From NCBI RefSeq assembly GCF_900105115.1, contig NZ_FNRV01000001.1, positions 5,645,501 through 5,709,500 of the forward strand: a DNA stretch of 64,000 nt, in the 5' to 3' direction. Shown in pieces: positions 35,259 through 44,655 of this stretch. The stretch's first letter is position 1, and each line of letters starts with the position of its first letter. Source of the stretch: Pseudomonas mohnii. Lineage in GTDB: Bacteria > Pseudomonadota > Gammaproteobacteria > Pseudomonadales > Pseudomonadaceae. The notes beneath the pieces were generated by a model. The model did no database searches, was not told where the DNA came from, and worked only from the letters and a program-made list of their open reading frames with translations. The position numbers and the translations under genes were made by a program.

Positions 35259-35478
35259 TGGGAGCGAGCCTGCTCGCGATGGCGGTGAGTCAGGCGGCGG
35301 TGATGTTGGATGTGACGATGCCTTCGCTGGCAAGCCAGCTCCTGCAAGAGGTGGGGATGCATGCGCAATCAGTGAGCAACCGAGAAACCTGTGGGAGCGG
35401 GCTTGCCAGCGAAGGCGTCTGCACATTTGACATGTGTGCAAGCTGACCCGGCGCTGTCGCGAGCAAGCCCGCTCCGTG
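35259..35478. repeat. Cluster of four REP arms
   Basis: Arms near 35260 (GGGAGCGAGCCTGCTCGCGA), 35327 (TCGCTGGCAAGCCAGCTCCT), 35391 (GTGGGAGCGGGCTTGCCAGC) and 35454 (TCGCGAGCAAGCCCGCTCC). Two successive mixed pairs fill most of the 270 bases between genes. Confidence 0.85.
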
Positions 35479-35518
35479 ATGCATGAATGCTTTCTATCTT
35501 TCAAAGAGAACAATAACA

Positions 35519-36931
35519 ATGACCAAGACCTGCGACAGCCCACAACGAAGTCCCCTGATCGAGACGCGCTCGATCGATTTCATTCCCGAGGCCGAGCGCC
35601 ACGGCAGTCTCTACAGCCAGTTCACCCTGTGGCTTGGCGCCAACCTGCAGATCACCGCGATCGTCACCGGGGCGCTGGCCGTGGTGCTGGGTGGCGATGT
35701 GTTCTGGTCTCTGATCGGCTTGCTGATTGGCCAGGTGCTTGGCGGTGCCGTGGTGGCGCTGCATGCGGCGCAAGGGCCGAAGCTCGGGCTGCCGCAGATG
35801 ATCTCCAGCCGCGTGCAGTTCGGGGTGTACGGCGCGGCGATCCCGATTGTCCTGGTGTGCCTGATGTACCTCGGATTCAGCGCCACTGGCGCGGTACTGT
35901 CAGGACAGGCGATAGCCCAGTTGATCAATGTCAGCGACAGCGCCGGCATCCTGATTTTCGCCGCCTGCATCGCCTTTCTGACGATCTTCGGTTATCGGGT
36001 GATTCACCTGGTCGGGCGCGTGGCCAGCGTCCTGGGCATCATCGCGTTCGTCTATCTGTTCACCCGCTTGATGACCCTCAACGACATCGGCCTGCTGCTG
36101 GACAACCGGCACTTCGGCTGGGGCACGTTCCTGCTGGCGATGTCGCTGTCCGCCTCCTGGCAAATCGCCTTCGGCCCTTACGTCGCTGACTACTCGCGCT
36201 ACCTGCCGAGCAATACCGCGTCCTGGAAAACCTTCACGGCGGTTGGCCTGGGCACCGTGCTCGGCGCCCAGGCGTCGATGGTGCTGGGGGTATTCGCCGC
36301 CGCGTTGGCCGGGGCGAATTTTCGTGGCCATGAAGTGGCGACCATCGTCGGTCTGGGCAGTACCGGGGTGATGGCTTCCTTGCTGTACCTGAGCGTGGTC
36401 TTCGGCAAGGTCACGGTGTCGACCCTCAACGCCTATGGCAGCTTCATGTGCGTGGCCACCATCATCAGTGGCTTTCGCAGCCGTCTGGAAATCAGCGCCG
36501 GCCAGCGCATGCTGTTTGTACTGCTGATTGTCGCGGCGTCCACCACGCTCGCGCTGCTGGGGCAGTACTCGTTCCTCAACAGCTTCAAGTATTTCATCCT
36601 GTTCCTGCTGACATTCTTCACGCCCTGGAGCGCGATCAACCTGGTGGATTACTACTTCATCAACAAGGAACGCTATGACATCCCGGCCTTGTCCGATCCG
36701 TCGGGGCGTTATGGTCGCTGGAACCTGCGCGGCATCGGCGTGTATGTGGTTGGCGTGCTGATCCAGCTGCCTTTCGTCGATACCCACTTCTATTCCGGGC
36801 CGATGGTTGCGCAGCTGGGTGGCGTGGATATTTCCTGGATCGTAGGGCTGGCAGTGCCGGGAATTCTCTATTACTGGCTGGCCAGGGACTCGGCTCGGGC
36901 GCTGTCGCCTGAGCAGCGTTCAAACGCCTGA
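35519..36931 (+). CDS. NCS1-family permease
   Basis: 470 residues with about 12 hydrophobic segments. It has GPKLGLPQMISSRVQFGVYG and FGPYVADYSRYLPSN, plus YYFINKERYDIP in the last loop. It is clearly more distant from the 29737 and 50026 permeases than those are from each other (for example LGANLQITAIVTGAL in the first segment). ATG 35519 (MTKTCDSPQ) is the likely start; AGAGAA lies upstream. Probably imports the product or substrate handled by the nearby amidohydrolases. Confidence 0.9.
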   Translation: MTKTCDSPQRSPLIETRSIDFIPEAERHGSLYSQFTLWLGANLQITAIVTGALAVVLGGDVFWSLIGLLIGQVLGGAVVALHAAQGPKLGLPQMISSRVQFGVYGAAIPIVLVCLMYLGFSATGAVLSGQAIAQLINVSDSAGILIFAACIAFLTIFGYRVIHLVGRVASVLGIIAFVYLFTRLMTLNDIGLLLDNRHFGWGTFLLAMSLSASWQIAFGPYVADYSRYLPSNTASWKTFTAVGLGTVLGAQASMVLGVFAAALAGANFRGHEVATIVGLGSTGVMASLLYLSVVFGKVTVSTLNAYGSFMCVATIISGFRSRLEISAGQRMLFVLLIVAASTTLALLGQYSFLNSFKYFILFLLTFFTPWSAINLVDYYFINKERYDIPALSDPSGRYGRWNLRGIGVYVVGVLIQLPFVDTHFYSGPMVAQLGGVDISWIVGLAVPGILYYWLARDSARALSPEQRSNA

Positions 36932-36944
36932 ACCGGTTCCCGCT

Positions 36945-38378
36945 TCAACGTCCGGGTAGGTTCAAGCCGACGCGCAATTGCTCGTATTGCTCCTCGGGCA
37001 TTTGAATCAGCAGGGGCGCCTGGCTTGGGTCGAGCCAACTGAACAGCCGAGTGATATCGGCTTGATCCATGGCAGTGCAGCCCTGCGTCGGCGAGGCAGG
37101 GCTGCGCCAGATATGGAAGAAAATGCACGAACCCGCTGCCGGGGCGGCCGGTGTGTTGTGTTCAATGACGATGCCTTTTCGGTACAGCTCATCCATGCTG
37201 CGCATGTGCTCGGAGCTGGTCCAGTCTTTCGTTGTCGTCGCGCCGTCGACGAGCTGGTTGTAGCGTTGGGAGTGGCTGTCATCCACGCATTCAATGGTGG
37301 AGGTCAGTGCGACGTAAGGCAGCCGGGTTTCAGCCGTCGTGTCGTAGCCAAACGCGGTCCCCAGCTTGAATATCCCGGCCGGCGCTTTTCCATCGCCTTC
37401 CTGTTTGATGGGCCCGTCGCGCTGATCAACAGGGCCGAGGCCCTTGCCCCAGGCCAACCCGTTCTTGCCCAGCACCACATCAAACGCTGCCTGGTATTTG
37501 CGAAAGCGGTTGCCCTGTCGTTCATAACGCTGCGCGGTCGCGTGGGTGTCGGTCCATTTTTGGCTGGTGACCACAATCAGTTGATTGCTGGTCTTGAGAA
37601 CGTCCCCCAGCGCAAGCGGCGTAATGGGGAAATCCATGACGTCTTTCAGCGTCGCATCGCCGCTGTAGGTGAAGTGCCACCACTCGGCCGAGTAGCCGCT
37701 GAAGCCTTCTTTCTCCATGGCGCGGGTGAGTCGTTGGCGATTGGCCTTGGCCGTGGCGCTGATCTGCGTTGAGTCGGTGTGCGCGCGTTCATCGAAGCAG
37801 TCGAAACCGGTGCCCATGTCCACGGCGCCGTCGTGCCAGCGCTGGTCGTACGGGGCCGTGCAATCGACGGCAGTGGCGGAAGGCGTCCAGGTGTCGGCGG
37901 GCAGGGCGTCCGGGCCGGTCATGGTCAGATCGACGGTGCTGCCTCGGGAGTGATTGGACACCCGGGCCACATAGCCCAGACGCCAGAAGTCCTGCTTGTC
38001 CACCCGTGGGTAGAACTCGGTCTTGCGCGGGTCGCCCGGCTCGGTGGCGAAGCGCCCCATGTCCGCGACCGCGCGGCTGGGTCGATAGCAGTCGAAAACC
38101 TTCAAGCCGTAGCCTTGCGCCTGCAAGGCCGCTTGCACCCGGGACAGGGCCTTGGCGGCATTCACCGACAGCAGGCACTCCGGCGCCGCATAACCGTCGA
38201 GCGGGTGCCCGGTGAAGTTGTGGGCGCTGGCGTAGCGGATGTCCTGCGCGATGCCCGGGTCGATCGTGCGCAAGTACACCATGTGTTCGGGCCTGGTTTT
38301 GGCCGCCTCGTCGGCACCGACGATGCAGGGCAGGGTGAGGCTCAGTGACAGGAGCAATGTTCGAACGGCAAAGGGCAT
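36945..38378 (-). CDS. Two-domain cell-wall enzyme: D-Ala-D-Ala dipeptidase (VanX/DdpX) plus L,D-transpeptidase-like domain
   Basis: 477 residues with a Sec signal peptide (MPFAVRTLLLSLSLTLPCIV...). Residues about 30-250 are a M15D zinc dipeptidase: Arg99 in DCYRPSR, zinc ligands His143 and Asp150 in SNHSRGSTVD, catalytic Glu232 and ligand His235 in AEWWHF. Residues about 262-470 resemble the YkuD-type L,D-transpeptidase fold: IVIEHNTP, SCIFFHIW with His422, and TQGCTAM with Cys434. VanX alone is about 200 residues, so this is a fusion. The domains together would act in the periplasm on peptidoglycan stem peptides. It lies between an NCS1 gene and lipA, both unrelated. Confidence 0.86.
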   Translation of the reverse strand: MPFAVRTLLLSLSLTLPCIVGADEAAKTRPEHMVYLRTIDPGIAQDIRYASAHNFTGHPLDGYAAPECLLSVNAAKALSRVQAALQAQGYGLKVFDCYRPSRAVADMGRFATEPGDPRKTEFYPRVDKQDFWRLGYVARVSNHSRGSTVDLTMTGPDALPADTWTPSATAVDCTAPYDQRWHDGAVDMGTGFDCFDERAHTDSTQISATAKANRQRLTRAMEKEGFSGYSAEWWHFTYSGDATLKDVMDFPITPLALGDVLKTSNQLIVVTSQKWTDTHATAQRYERQGNRFRKYQAAFDVVLGKNGLAWGKGLGPVDQRDGPIKQEGDGKAPAGIFKLGTAFGYDTTAETRLPYVALTSTIECVDDSHSQRYNQLVDGATTTKDWTSSEHMRSMDELYRKGIVIEHNTPAAPAAGSCIFFHIWRSPASPTQGCTAMDQADITRLFSWLDPSQAPLLIQMPEEQYEQLRVGLNLPGR

Positions 38379-38415
38379 CGGGCCGGGTCTCCGAAATGCA
38401 TGGCAAGTCAGCCCA

Positions 38416-39405
38416 TCATGGCGTGAATCCCGCCGCACCTCCATGCAGTTGTTGATCGGCATGATAGGACGAGCGCACCAGCGGCCCGGAGGCGACGTTC
38501 TTGAAGCCCATCCGCGCGCCTTCCTCGGCGAACCAGGCAAACACGTCCGGGTGGACGAAACGCTGCACCGGCAGGTGGCTGCGCGAGGGTTGCAGGTACT
38601 GGCCAAGAGTGAGCATGTCGATATCGTGCTCGCGCATGCGCTGCATCACCTCCATGACTTCGGTGTCGGTTTCACCCAGGCCCAGCATCTGCCCGGACTT
38701 GGTCGGTACGTGCGGCACCCGCTGCTTGAAGTTCTGCAGCAGGTCCAGCGACCACTCGAAATCCGAACCCGGCCGCGCGGCCTTATACAGGCGCGGAACG
38801 GTCTCCAGGTTGTGGTTGAAAACATCGGGCGGCTCGCTGGCGGTGATCGCCAGGGCCACGTCCATGCGCCCGCGATAGTCCGGCACCAGGGTTTCCAGTT
38901 GTATGCCCGGCGTCCGTTTACGGATCTCGCGCAGGCAGTCGACAAAGTGTTGGGCGCCGCCGTCGCGCAGGTCATCACGGTCCACCGAGGTGATCACCAC
39001 GTACTTGAGGCGCAACTCGGCGATGGCCACGGCGAGGTTGGTCGGTTCATCGACGTCCAGCGGTTTCGGCCGACCGTGGCCCACGTCGCAGAACGGACAG
39101 CGGCGGGTGCAGATGTCGCCCATGATCATGAAGGTCGCGGTGCCGCCGGAAAAACACTCGCCCAGGTTCGGGCACGAGGCTTCTTCACAGACACTGTGCA
39201 GCTTATGTTTGCGCAGCAATTGCTTGATGCGTTCGACCTCGGGAGAGATCGGCATGCGTACACGTATCCAGTTCGGTTTACGCGCAAACTCATCGGTCGG
39301 AATGATCTTGACCGGAATCCGCGCGACTTTATCCGCGCCGCGCAACTTGGTACCGACTTCCACCTTGGCCGGGCTTTTGCCGGGCGATTCCACGGGTGTG
39401 TTCAT
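38416..39405 (-). CDS. lipA: Lipoyl synthase
   Basis: 329-residue radical-SAM enzyme that inserts two sulfurs into octanoyl groups on carrier proteins such as GcvH. The auxiliary cluster cysteines are in [16 protein letters not shown] and the radical-SAM cluster in CTRRCPFCD; the C-terminal RSSYHAD gives the Ser ligand. ATG 39405 (MNTPVESP) is preferred to a TTG four codons upstream. Most pseudomonads have lipA beside lipB/dacA; this copy is with glyA-gcvP-gcvH, so it may be a second lipA serving glycine cleavage (inference). Confidence 0.93.
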   Translation of the reverse strand: MNTPVESPGKSPAKVEVGTKLRGADKVARIPVKIIPTDEFARKPNWIRVRMPISPEVERIKQLLRKHKLHSVCEEASCPNLGECFSGGTATFMIMGDICTRRCPFCDVGHGRPKPLDVDEPTNLAVAIAELRLKYVVITSVDRDDLRDGGAQHFVDCLREIRKRTPGIQLETLVPDYRGRMDVALAITASEPPDVFNHNLETVPRLYKAARPGSDFEWSLDLLQNFKQRVPHVPTKSGQMLGLGETDTEVMEVMQRMREHDIDMLTLGQYLQPSRSHLPVQRFVHPDVFAWFAEEGARMGFKNVASGPLVRSSYHADQQLHGGAAGFTP

Positions 39406-39439
39406 ATATTTTTCCAAGGTCTGTCAGACAAGAACCGGA

Positions 39440-39543
39440 CCTGTAGGAGCGAGCCTGCTCGCGATGGTCGCTAACGATAACGCGGGCTTGCTGACGAAAA
39501 CGCATCAGCTTTACGTCCATCGCGAGCAGGCTCGCTCCTACAG
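39440..39543. repeat. REPIN between lipA and glyA
   Basis: CTGTAGGAGCGAGCCTGCTC at 39441 and inverted GAGCAGGCTCGCTCCTACAG ending at 39543 with about 55 bases between. Confidence 0.9.
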
Positions 39544-39560
39544 GGTTTTGTGTCGGGCGA

Positions 39561-40817
39561 TCAGTCGCGATACACCGGGAAATCGCTGCACATCGCCGCC
39601 GCCTGCCGCGCCACCTGGGCCTCGACATCGGCATCGCCGAGGTGGTCGAGGATGTCGCAGATCCAGCCCGCCAGCTCGATGCTCTGGGCTTCCTTGAAAC
39701 CACGGCTGGTGATGGCCGGGGTGCCAATGCGCAATCCGGAGGTCACGAACGGCGATTGTGGATCGTTGGGCACGGCGTTCTTGTTCACGGTGATGCCGGC
39801 ACGGCCGAGGGCGGCGTCGGCGTCTTTGCCGGTCAGGCCCTGGCGGATCAGGCTGACCAGGAACAGGTGGTTGTCGGTCCCGCCGGACACCACGTCATAA
39901 CCGCGCTCGATAAACACTTTCGCCATGGCCTGGGCGTTGCGGATCACTTGTGCCTGATAAGTTTTGAAGGCGGGCTCCAGCGCTTCCTTGAAACACACGG
40001 CCTTGGCGGCGATCACGTGCATCAACGGGCCGCCCTGACCGCCGGGGAACACGGCCGCGTTGAGTTTTTTCTCCAGTTCCGCATTGGCCCTGGCCAGAAT
40101 CAGCCCGCCACGGGGGCCGCGCAGGGTCTTGTGGGTGGTGGTCGTCACCACGTCAGCAAACGGGATCGGGTTCGGGTACAGACCGGTGGCCACCAGCCCG
40201 GCGACGTGGGCCATGTCGACGAACAGGTAGGCACCCACCTTGTCGGCGATCTCACGGAAACGCGGGAAGTCCAGGGTCTTGGAGTAAGCCGAGAACCCGG
40301 CAATGATCATCTTCGGCTGGTGCTCGACGGCCAGACGCTCGACTTCGTCGTAATCGATCAGGCCGGTGGCGGTGTCGATGCCGTACTGCACGGCGTTGTA
40401 CAGCTTGCCGGAAAAGCTGACCTTGGCGCCGTGAGTCAGGTGCCCGCCGTGGGCCAGGCTCATGCCCAGCACGGTGTCGCCCGGTTGCAGCAAGGCCAGA
40501 TAAACCGCCGCGTTGGCCTGGCTGCCGGAGTGTGGCTGGACGTTGGCGTAATCGGCGCCAAAGAGTTGTTTGGCGCGATCGATTGCCAGTTGTTCGACCA
40601 CGTCCACGTGCTCGCAGCCGCCGTAGTAACGCTTGCCCGGATAACCTTCGGCGTACTTGTTGGTCAGCCCGCTGCCTTGCGCTTCCATCACCCGCTGGCT
40701 AGTGTAGTTTTCCGAGGCGATCAATTCGATGTGGTGTTCTTGCCGCGCATCCTCGGCGTTCATCGCCGCCAGCAGTTCGTCGTCGTAGCCTTTGATCTGG
40801 TCGTGTTTGCTGAACAT
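39561..40817 (-). CDS. glyA: Serine hydroxymethyltransferase
   Basis: 418-residue PLP enzyme interconverting serine and glycine with tetrahydrofolate. It has the substrate region [20 protein letters not shown] and the PLP-lysine motif [22 protein letters not shown] 40817 ([10 protein letters not shown]) is chosen for family length. Its place between lipA and gcvP agrees with a glycine-dependent catabolic copy rather than a biosynthetic one. REPINs flank it on both sides within the probable operon. Confidence 0.96.
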   Translation of the reverse strand: MFSKHDQIKGYDDELLAAMNAEDARQEHHIELIASENYTSQRVMEAQGSGLTNKYAEGYPGKRYYGGCEHVDVVEQLAIDRAKQLFGADYANVQPHSGSQANAAVYLALLQPGDTVLGMSLAHGGHLTHGAKVSFSGKLYNAVQYGIDTATGLIDYDEVERLAVEHQPKMIIAGFSAYSKTLDFPRFREIADKVGAYLFVDMAHVAGLVATGLYPNPIPFADVVTTTTHKTLRGPRGGLILARANAELEKKLNAAVFPGGQGGPLMHVIAAKAVCFKEALEPAFKTYQAQVIRNAQAMAKVFIERGYDVVSGGTDNHLFLVSLIRQGLTGKDADAALGRAGITVNKNAVPNDPQSPFVTSGLRIGTPAITSRGFKEAQSIELAGWICDILDHLGDADVEAQVARQAAAMCSDFPVYRD

Positions 40818-40859
40818 GGTGAAGTCCTCTGGTTGTTCTTGAATAGGGGGCACTGCTCT

Positions 40860-40964
40860 TCTGTAGGAGCGAGCCTGCTCGCGATGGTCGTTAACGATGA
40901 CACAGGGAACCAGATGCCCAGCGGCGCTCTGGAGTCCATCGCGAGCAAGCTCGCTCCTACAGGG
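40860..40964. repeat. REPIN between glyA and gcvP
   Basis: CTGTAGGAGCGAGCCTGCTC at 40861 and inverted GCGAGCAAGCTCGCTCCTAC ending near 40960. A single base differs in the inner loop of the second arm (AAG for AGG). Confidence 0.88.
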
Positions 40965-40977
40965 TTATGTTTTGTGG

Positions 40978-43827
40978 TCAGGCGTATTCGGCAATCGACG
41001 GGCAGGCACAGATCAGGTTGCGGTCGCCAAAGACGTTGTCGACTCGGCCTACGGGCGGCCAGTACTTGGCGTCGATCAAGGTGTCCAGTGGATAAACCGC
41101 CTGCTCCCGGCTATACGGATGCGACCACTCGCCCACCAGCTCCGCCGCGGTGTGCGGGGCGTTTTTCAGCGGGTTGTCGTCCTTGTCCAGGGTGCCGTTT
41201 TCCACCGCGCGGATTTCTTCGCGGATGCGGATCATGGCGTCGCAGAAACGGTCCAGTTCTTCTTTGGATTCGCTTTCGGTCGGCTCGATCATCAGCGTGC
41301 CGGCCACCGGGAACGACATGGTCGGGGCGTGAAAGCCAAAGTCGATCAGGCGCTTGGCCACGTCGTCGACGCTGATGCCGCTGCTGTCTTTCAGCGGGCG
41401 CAGGTCGAGGATGCACTCGTGGGCCACCAGGCCGTTGCTGCCGGTGTAGAGCACCGGGTAGTGCTCTTCGAGGCGACGGGAAATGTAGTTGGCGTTGAGG
41501 ATCGCCAGCTGCGAGGCGCGCTTGAGGCCGGCGCCGCCCATCATGCGGATGTACATCCAGGTGATCGGCAGGATGCTCGCGCTGCCGAATGGCGCGGCGC
41601 ACACCGCGCCTTCTTTGCGGTCCATCTGCGCGTGACCTGGCAGGAACGGCGCCAGGTGCGATTTCACACCGATCGGGCCGACGCCCGGGCCGCCACCGCC
41701 GTGGGGAATGCAGAAGGTCTTGTGCAGGTTCAGGTGCGAGACGTCGCCGCCGAACTTGCCCGGCGCGCAGAGGCCGACCATGGCGTTCATGTTGGCGCCG
41801 TCGATGTACACCTGGCCGCCGTTGTCATGAATGATGCCGCAGATTTCGCGGATGCCTTCCTCGAACACACCGTGGGTCGACGGGTAGGTGATCATCAGCG
41901 CGGCGAGGTGTTCGCGGTGCTCGATGGCCTTGGTGCGCAGGTCTTCGATGTCGACGTTGCCACGGGCATCGCAGGCGGTGACCACCACGCGCATGCCGGC
42001 CATGTTGGCGGTGGCCGGGTTGGTGCCGTGGGCCGACGACGGGATCAGGCAGATGTCGCGGCGGTCTTCGCCACGGCTCTGGTGGTAGGCACGAATGGCC
42101 AGCAGGCCAGCGTACTCGCCTTGGGAACCGGCGTTCGGCTGCAGAGAGATCGCGTCGTAACCGGTGGCGGCGCAGAGCATCGCTTCCAGTTCGTCGGTCA
42201 GTTGCTGGTAGCCGGCGCTTTGCTCGGCCGGGGCGAACGGGTGCAGCGCGCCGAACTCGGCCCAGGTCACCGGGATCATTTCGCTGGCGGCGTTGAGTTT
42301 CATGGTGCACGAGCCCAGCGGGATCATGGTGCGATCGAGCGCCAGGTCCTTGTCCGCCAGTTTGCGCAGGTAGCGCATCAGCTCGGTTTCCGAGTGATAG
42401 CGGTTGAACACCGGGTGGCTGAGGATCGGCGACTGACGCACCAGCGCGGCCGGGATCGTCGCTTGAGTGGCGGCGGCAAGGGCGGCGAAGTCCGGCAGGG
42501 TTTGGCCGTTGGACAGCAAGGCCCACAGGGTTTCGACGTCGGCCTGGGTGCTGGTTTCGTCGAGGGACAGGCCCAGACGCTCGGCGTCGACCACGCGCAG
42601 GTTGATCTGCCGGGCGTGCGCCTGTTCGTGCAGTTTCGCGGTGTCGGCGCCGGTCTTGATCGTCAGCGTGTCGAAGAAGTGTTCCTGCTCAACGTTCAGG
42701 CCCAAAGCGCTCAAGCCCTTGGCCAGGATCGCGGTCAGCTGATGCACGCGGTTGGCGATCTGCGTCAGGCCTTTCGGGCCGTGGTAGACGGCGTACATGC
42801 TGGCGATGTTGGCCAGCAGCACCTGCGCGGTGCAGATGTTGGACGTGGCCTTCTCGCGACGGATGTGTTGCTCGCGGGTCTGCATCGCCAGACGCAAGGC
42901 CGGCTTGCCGAAACGGTCCACCGAGACACCGACCAGGCGGCCCGGCATGTCGCGCTTGAACGCATCCTTGGTGGAGAAGTACGCCGCGTGCGGGCCGCCG
43001 AAGCCCAGCGGCACGCCGAAGCGTTGGGCGCTGCCGATGGCCACGTCGGCGCCGAACTCGCCCGGCGGGGTCAGCAGGGTCAGGGCCAGCAGGTCGGCGG
43101 CCACGGCCACCAGGGCGTTGGCGGCGTGGAAACGCTCGGTCAATGCGCGGTAGTCGAACACATCACCGTTGCTCGCCGGGTACTGCAGCAGGGCGCCGAA
43201 GAACGGCGTCACGTCGCTCAGTTCGCGCTCATCACCGACCACCACCTCGATGCCCAGCGGCTCGGCACGGGTGCGCAGCACGTCGAGGGTCTGCGGGTGG
43301 CAATGCACGGAGGCGAAGAACTGGTGGCTGCCCTTGTTCTTGCTCAGGCGCTTGCAGAAAGTCATGGCTTCGGCGGCGGCGGTGGCTTCGTCGAGCAGCG
43401 AGGCGTTGGCGATCGGCAGGCCGGTGAGGTCGCTGATCAGGGTCTGGAAGTTCAGCAGCGCTTCGAGACGACCCTGGGAAATTTCCGGCTGGTACGGGGT
43501 GTAGGCGGTGTACCAGGCCGGGTTTTCCAGCAGGTTGCGCAGGATCGGCGACGGCGTGTGGGTGCCGTAGTAACCCTGGCCAATGTAGGTCTTGAACAGC
43601 TGGTTCTTGGCCGCGATGCCTTTGATCAGCGCCAGGGCGTCGGCTTCGCTCAGGCCGTCTTCCAGGCCGAGCACGCTGGTGCCCTTGATGCTGTCGGGAA
43701 TGACGCTGGCGCTCAGGGCTTCGAGGGAATCGAAGCCGAGGCTGTTGAGCATCGCTTGCTCGTCACCGGCGCGCGGGCCGATGTGGCGGGCGATGAATTC
43801 GTTACGGGTGTCGAGGAGGGTGGTCAT
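40978..43827 (-). CDS. gcvP: Glycine dehydrogenase (decarboxylating), P-protein
   Basis: 949-residue PLP enzyme that decarboxylates glycine and passes the aminomethyl group to lipoyl-GcvH. The protein starts [18 protein letters not shown] and the PLP lysine lies in [18 protein letters not shown] in the C-terminal half; both fused halves of the bacterial single-chain form are present. Only 9 bases lie between its start and the gcvH stop, so it is the second gene of a gcvH-gcvP-glyA-lipA order. gcvT is not in the window. Confidence 0.97.
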   Translation of the reverse strand: MTTLLDTRNEFIARHIGPRAGDEQAMLNSLGFDSLEALSASVIPDSIKGTSVLGLEDGLSEADALALIKGIAAKNQLFKTYIGQGYYGTHTPSPILRNLLENPAWYTAYTPYQPEISQGRLEALLNFQTLISDLTGLPIANASLLDEATAAAEAMTFCKRLSKNKGSHQFFASVHCHPQTLDVLRTRAEPLGIEVVVGDERELSDVTPFFGALLQYPASNGDVFDYRALTERFHAANALVAVAADLLALTLLTPPGEFGADVAIGSAQRFGVPLGFGGPHAAYFSTKDAFKRDMPGRLVGVSVDRFGKPALRLAMQTREQHIRREKATSNICTAQVLLANIASMYAVYHGPKGLTQIANRVHQLTAILAKGLSALGLNVEQEHFFDTLTIKTGADTAKLHEQAHARQINLRVVDAERLGLSLDETSTQADVETLWALLSNGQTLPDFAALAAATQATIPAALVRQSPILSHPVFNRYHSETELMRYLRKLADKDLALDRTMIPLGSCTMKLNAASEMIPVTWAEFGALHPFAPAEQSAGYQQLTDELEAMLCAATGYDAISLQPNAGSQGEYAGLLAIRAYHQSRGEDRRDICLIPSSAHGTNPATANMAGMRVVVTACDARGNVDIEDLRTKAIEHREHLAALMITYPSTHGVFEEGIREICGIIHDNGGQVYIDGANMNAMVGLCAPGKFGGDVSHLNLHKTFCIPHGGGGPGVGPIGVKSHLAPFLPGHAQMDRKEGAVCAAPFGSASILPITWMYIRMMGGAGLKRASQLAILNANYISRRLEEHYPVLYTGSNGLVAHECILDLRPLKDSSGISVDDVAKRLIDFGFHAPTMSFPVAGTLMIEPTESESKEELDRFCDAMIRIREEIRAVENGTLDKDDNPLKNAPHTAAELVGEWSHPYSREQAVYPLDTLIDAKYWPPVGRVDNVFGDRNLICACPSIAEYA

Positions 43828-43836
43828 ACGGAATCC

Positions 43837-44220
43837 TCACGCGTCGGTCTGGTCTTGGATCAGGCGTTCGTAAGCGGCTTGATCGAGCAAGCGGGCGATC
43901 GCCGAAGCGTCAGCAGGCTGGAAGCGGAAGAACCAGCCTTCTCCCAGCGGATCTTCGTTGACCAACTCAGGGTTGGCGTCGAGCGCCGAATTCACTTCCA
44001 CCACCTCACCGTCCAGCGGCATGCCGATGCTGCTGGCGGCCTTCACCGACTCCAGCACCGACACTTCGGTGCCGGCGTCGAAGCCGCCCAGTTCGGGCAC
44101 CTGTACAAACACCACATCCCCCAGCGCCTGTTGGGCAAAAGCGGTAATGCCAACGGTGACCGTGCCGTCAGCTTCGGTGCGCAGCCATTCGTGGTCGACG
44201 GTAAAACGCAATTCGCTCAT
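43837..44220 (-). CDS. gcvH: Glycine cleavage system H protein
   Basis: 127-residue lipoyl carrier. The lipoylated lysine is in the motif VLESVKAASS (about residue 64). It starts MSELRFTVDHEWLR. It is first gene of the gcv operon and lies about 90 bases from a sigma-54 promoter. Family length is normal. Confidence 0.97.
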   Translation of the reverse strand: MSELRFTVDHEWLRTEADGTVTVGITAFAQQALGDVVFVQVPELGGFDAGTEVSVLESVKAASSIGMPLDGEVVEVNSALDANPELVNEDPLGEGWFFRFQPADASAIARLLDQAAYERLIQDQTDA

Positions 44221-44312
44221 GTCTACTCCTCATTGTTCTGGCTCATTCGCTGCAGGTGGCGAATGACGATGGGCAGGCTCGTTTGGGTGGCGAGCGTGGC
44301 TGAAGGAGTCAT

Positions 44313-44328
44313 AGCAAGGGCGGTGCCA
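44313..44328 (-). promoter_or_regulatory. Sigma-54 promoter of gcvH-gcvP-glyA
   Basis: On the minus strand TGGCACCGCCCTTGCT: TGGCAC at -24, five bases, TTGCT at -12, matching the RpoN consensus. The predicted start lies near 44302, giving a leader of about 80 bases before gcvH. The upstream activator gene is gcsR. Confidence 0.85.
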
Positions 44329-44347
44329 GAATTGATTAATTGTTATA

Positions 44348-44360
44348 AATCAATGGCTTG
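44348..44360. promoter_or_regulatory. Candidate IHF site
   Basis: AATCAATGGCTTG fits the IHF consensus WATCAANNNNTTR at every fixed base. It lies between the sigma-54 promoter and the upstream dyads, where a bend would bring the activator to RNA polymerase. Confidence 0.6.
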
Positions 44361-44392
44361 AGATGGTTTTTGGCAGTTTTGCGGAGGTCTCG

Positions 44393-44499
44393 CGTATTGA
44401 AATCAATACAGGCAGGCAAGAGACAGGGGGCGAAGGCCGGGCGAGACGGGTCGAGCTCGTTCTGTCTTGATTTCGATACGCCGTATCGATTTGTATACA
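44393..44499. promoter_or_regulatory. Three 18-bp dyads, candidate GcsR sites
   Basis: Minus strand, nearest to farthest from the promoter: TGTATTGATTTCAATACG (44393-44410), CGTATCGAAATCAAGACA (44463-44480) and TGTATACAAATCGATACG (44482-44499). Each has a 7-base half-site, 4-base centre, 7-base half-site layout. The last two are separated by one base. P. aeruginosa GcsR is reported to bind similar 18-bp repeats. Confidence 0.7.
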
Positions 44500-44519
44500 T
44501 TGTTGAATGGCACTCGAAC

Positions 44520-44630
44520 CCTGTGGGCGCGGGCTTGTCGGGTCGCCGCATCGCAGCGATTGCGGTGTGTCAGGTAACGAAAATGGTGACTGACATGGCC
44601 TCATCGCGGGCAAGCCCGCTCCCACAGGGA
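44520..44630. repeat. REP pair downstream of gcsR
   Basis: CTGTGGGCGCGGGCTTGTCG near 44521 and inverted GCGGGCAAGCCCGCTCCCAC near 44607. A third stem type (GCGGGC/GCCCGC). Confidence 0.8.
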
Positions 44631-44655
44631 TTTTCAGTGTTGCTGAAACCGGCGG

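Noticed and set aside
44221..44312. Glycine riboswitch in the gcvH leader
   Set aside because: The leader from the sigma-54 start is about 80 bases, too short for the tandem aptamer; control by GcsR explains the locus.
40897..44361. A 1154-codon open frame on the plus strand
   Set aside because: It is antisense to gcvP and gcvH, which are certain. Composition (Val, Gly, Arg, Gln, His rich) is the usual shadow in high-GC genes.
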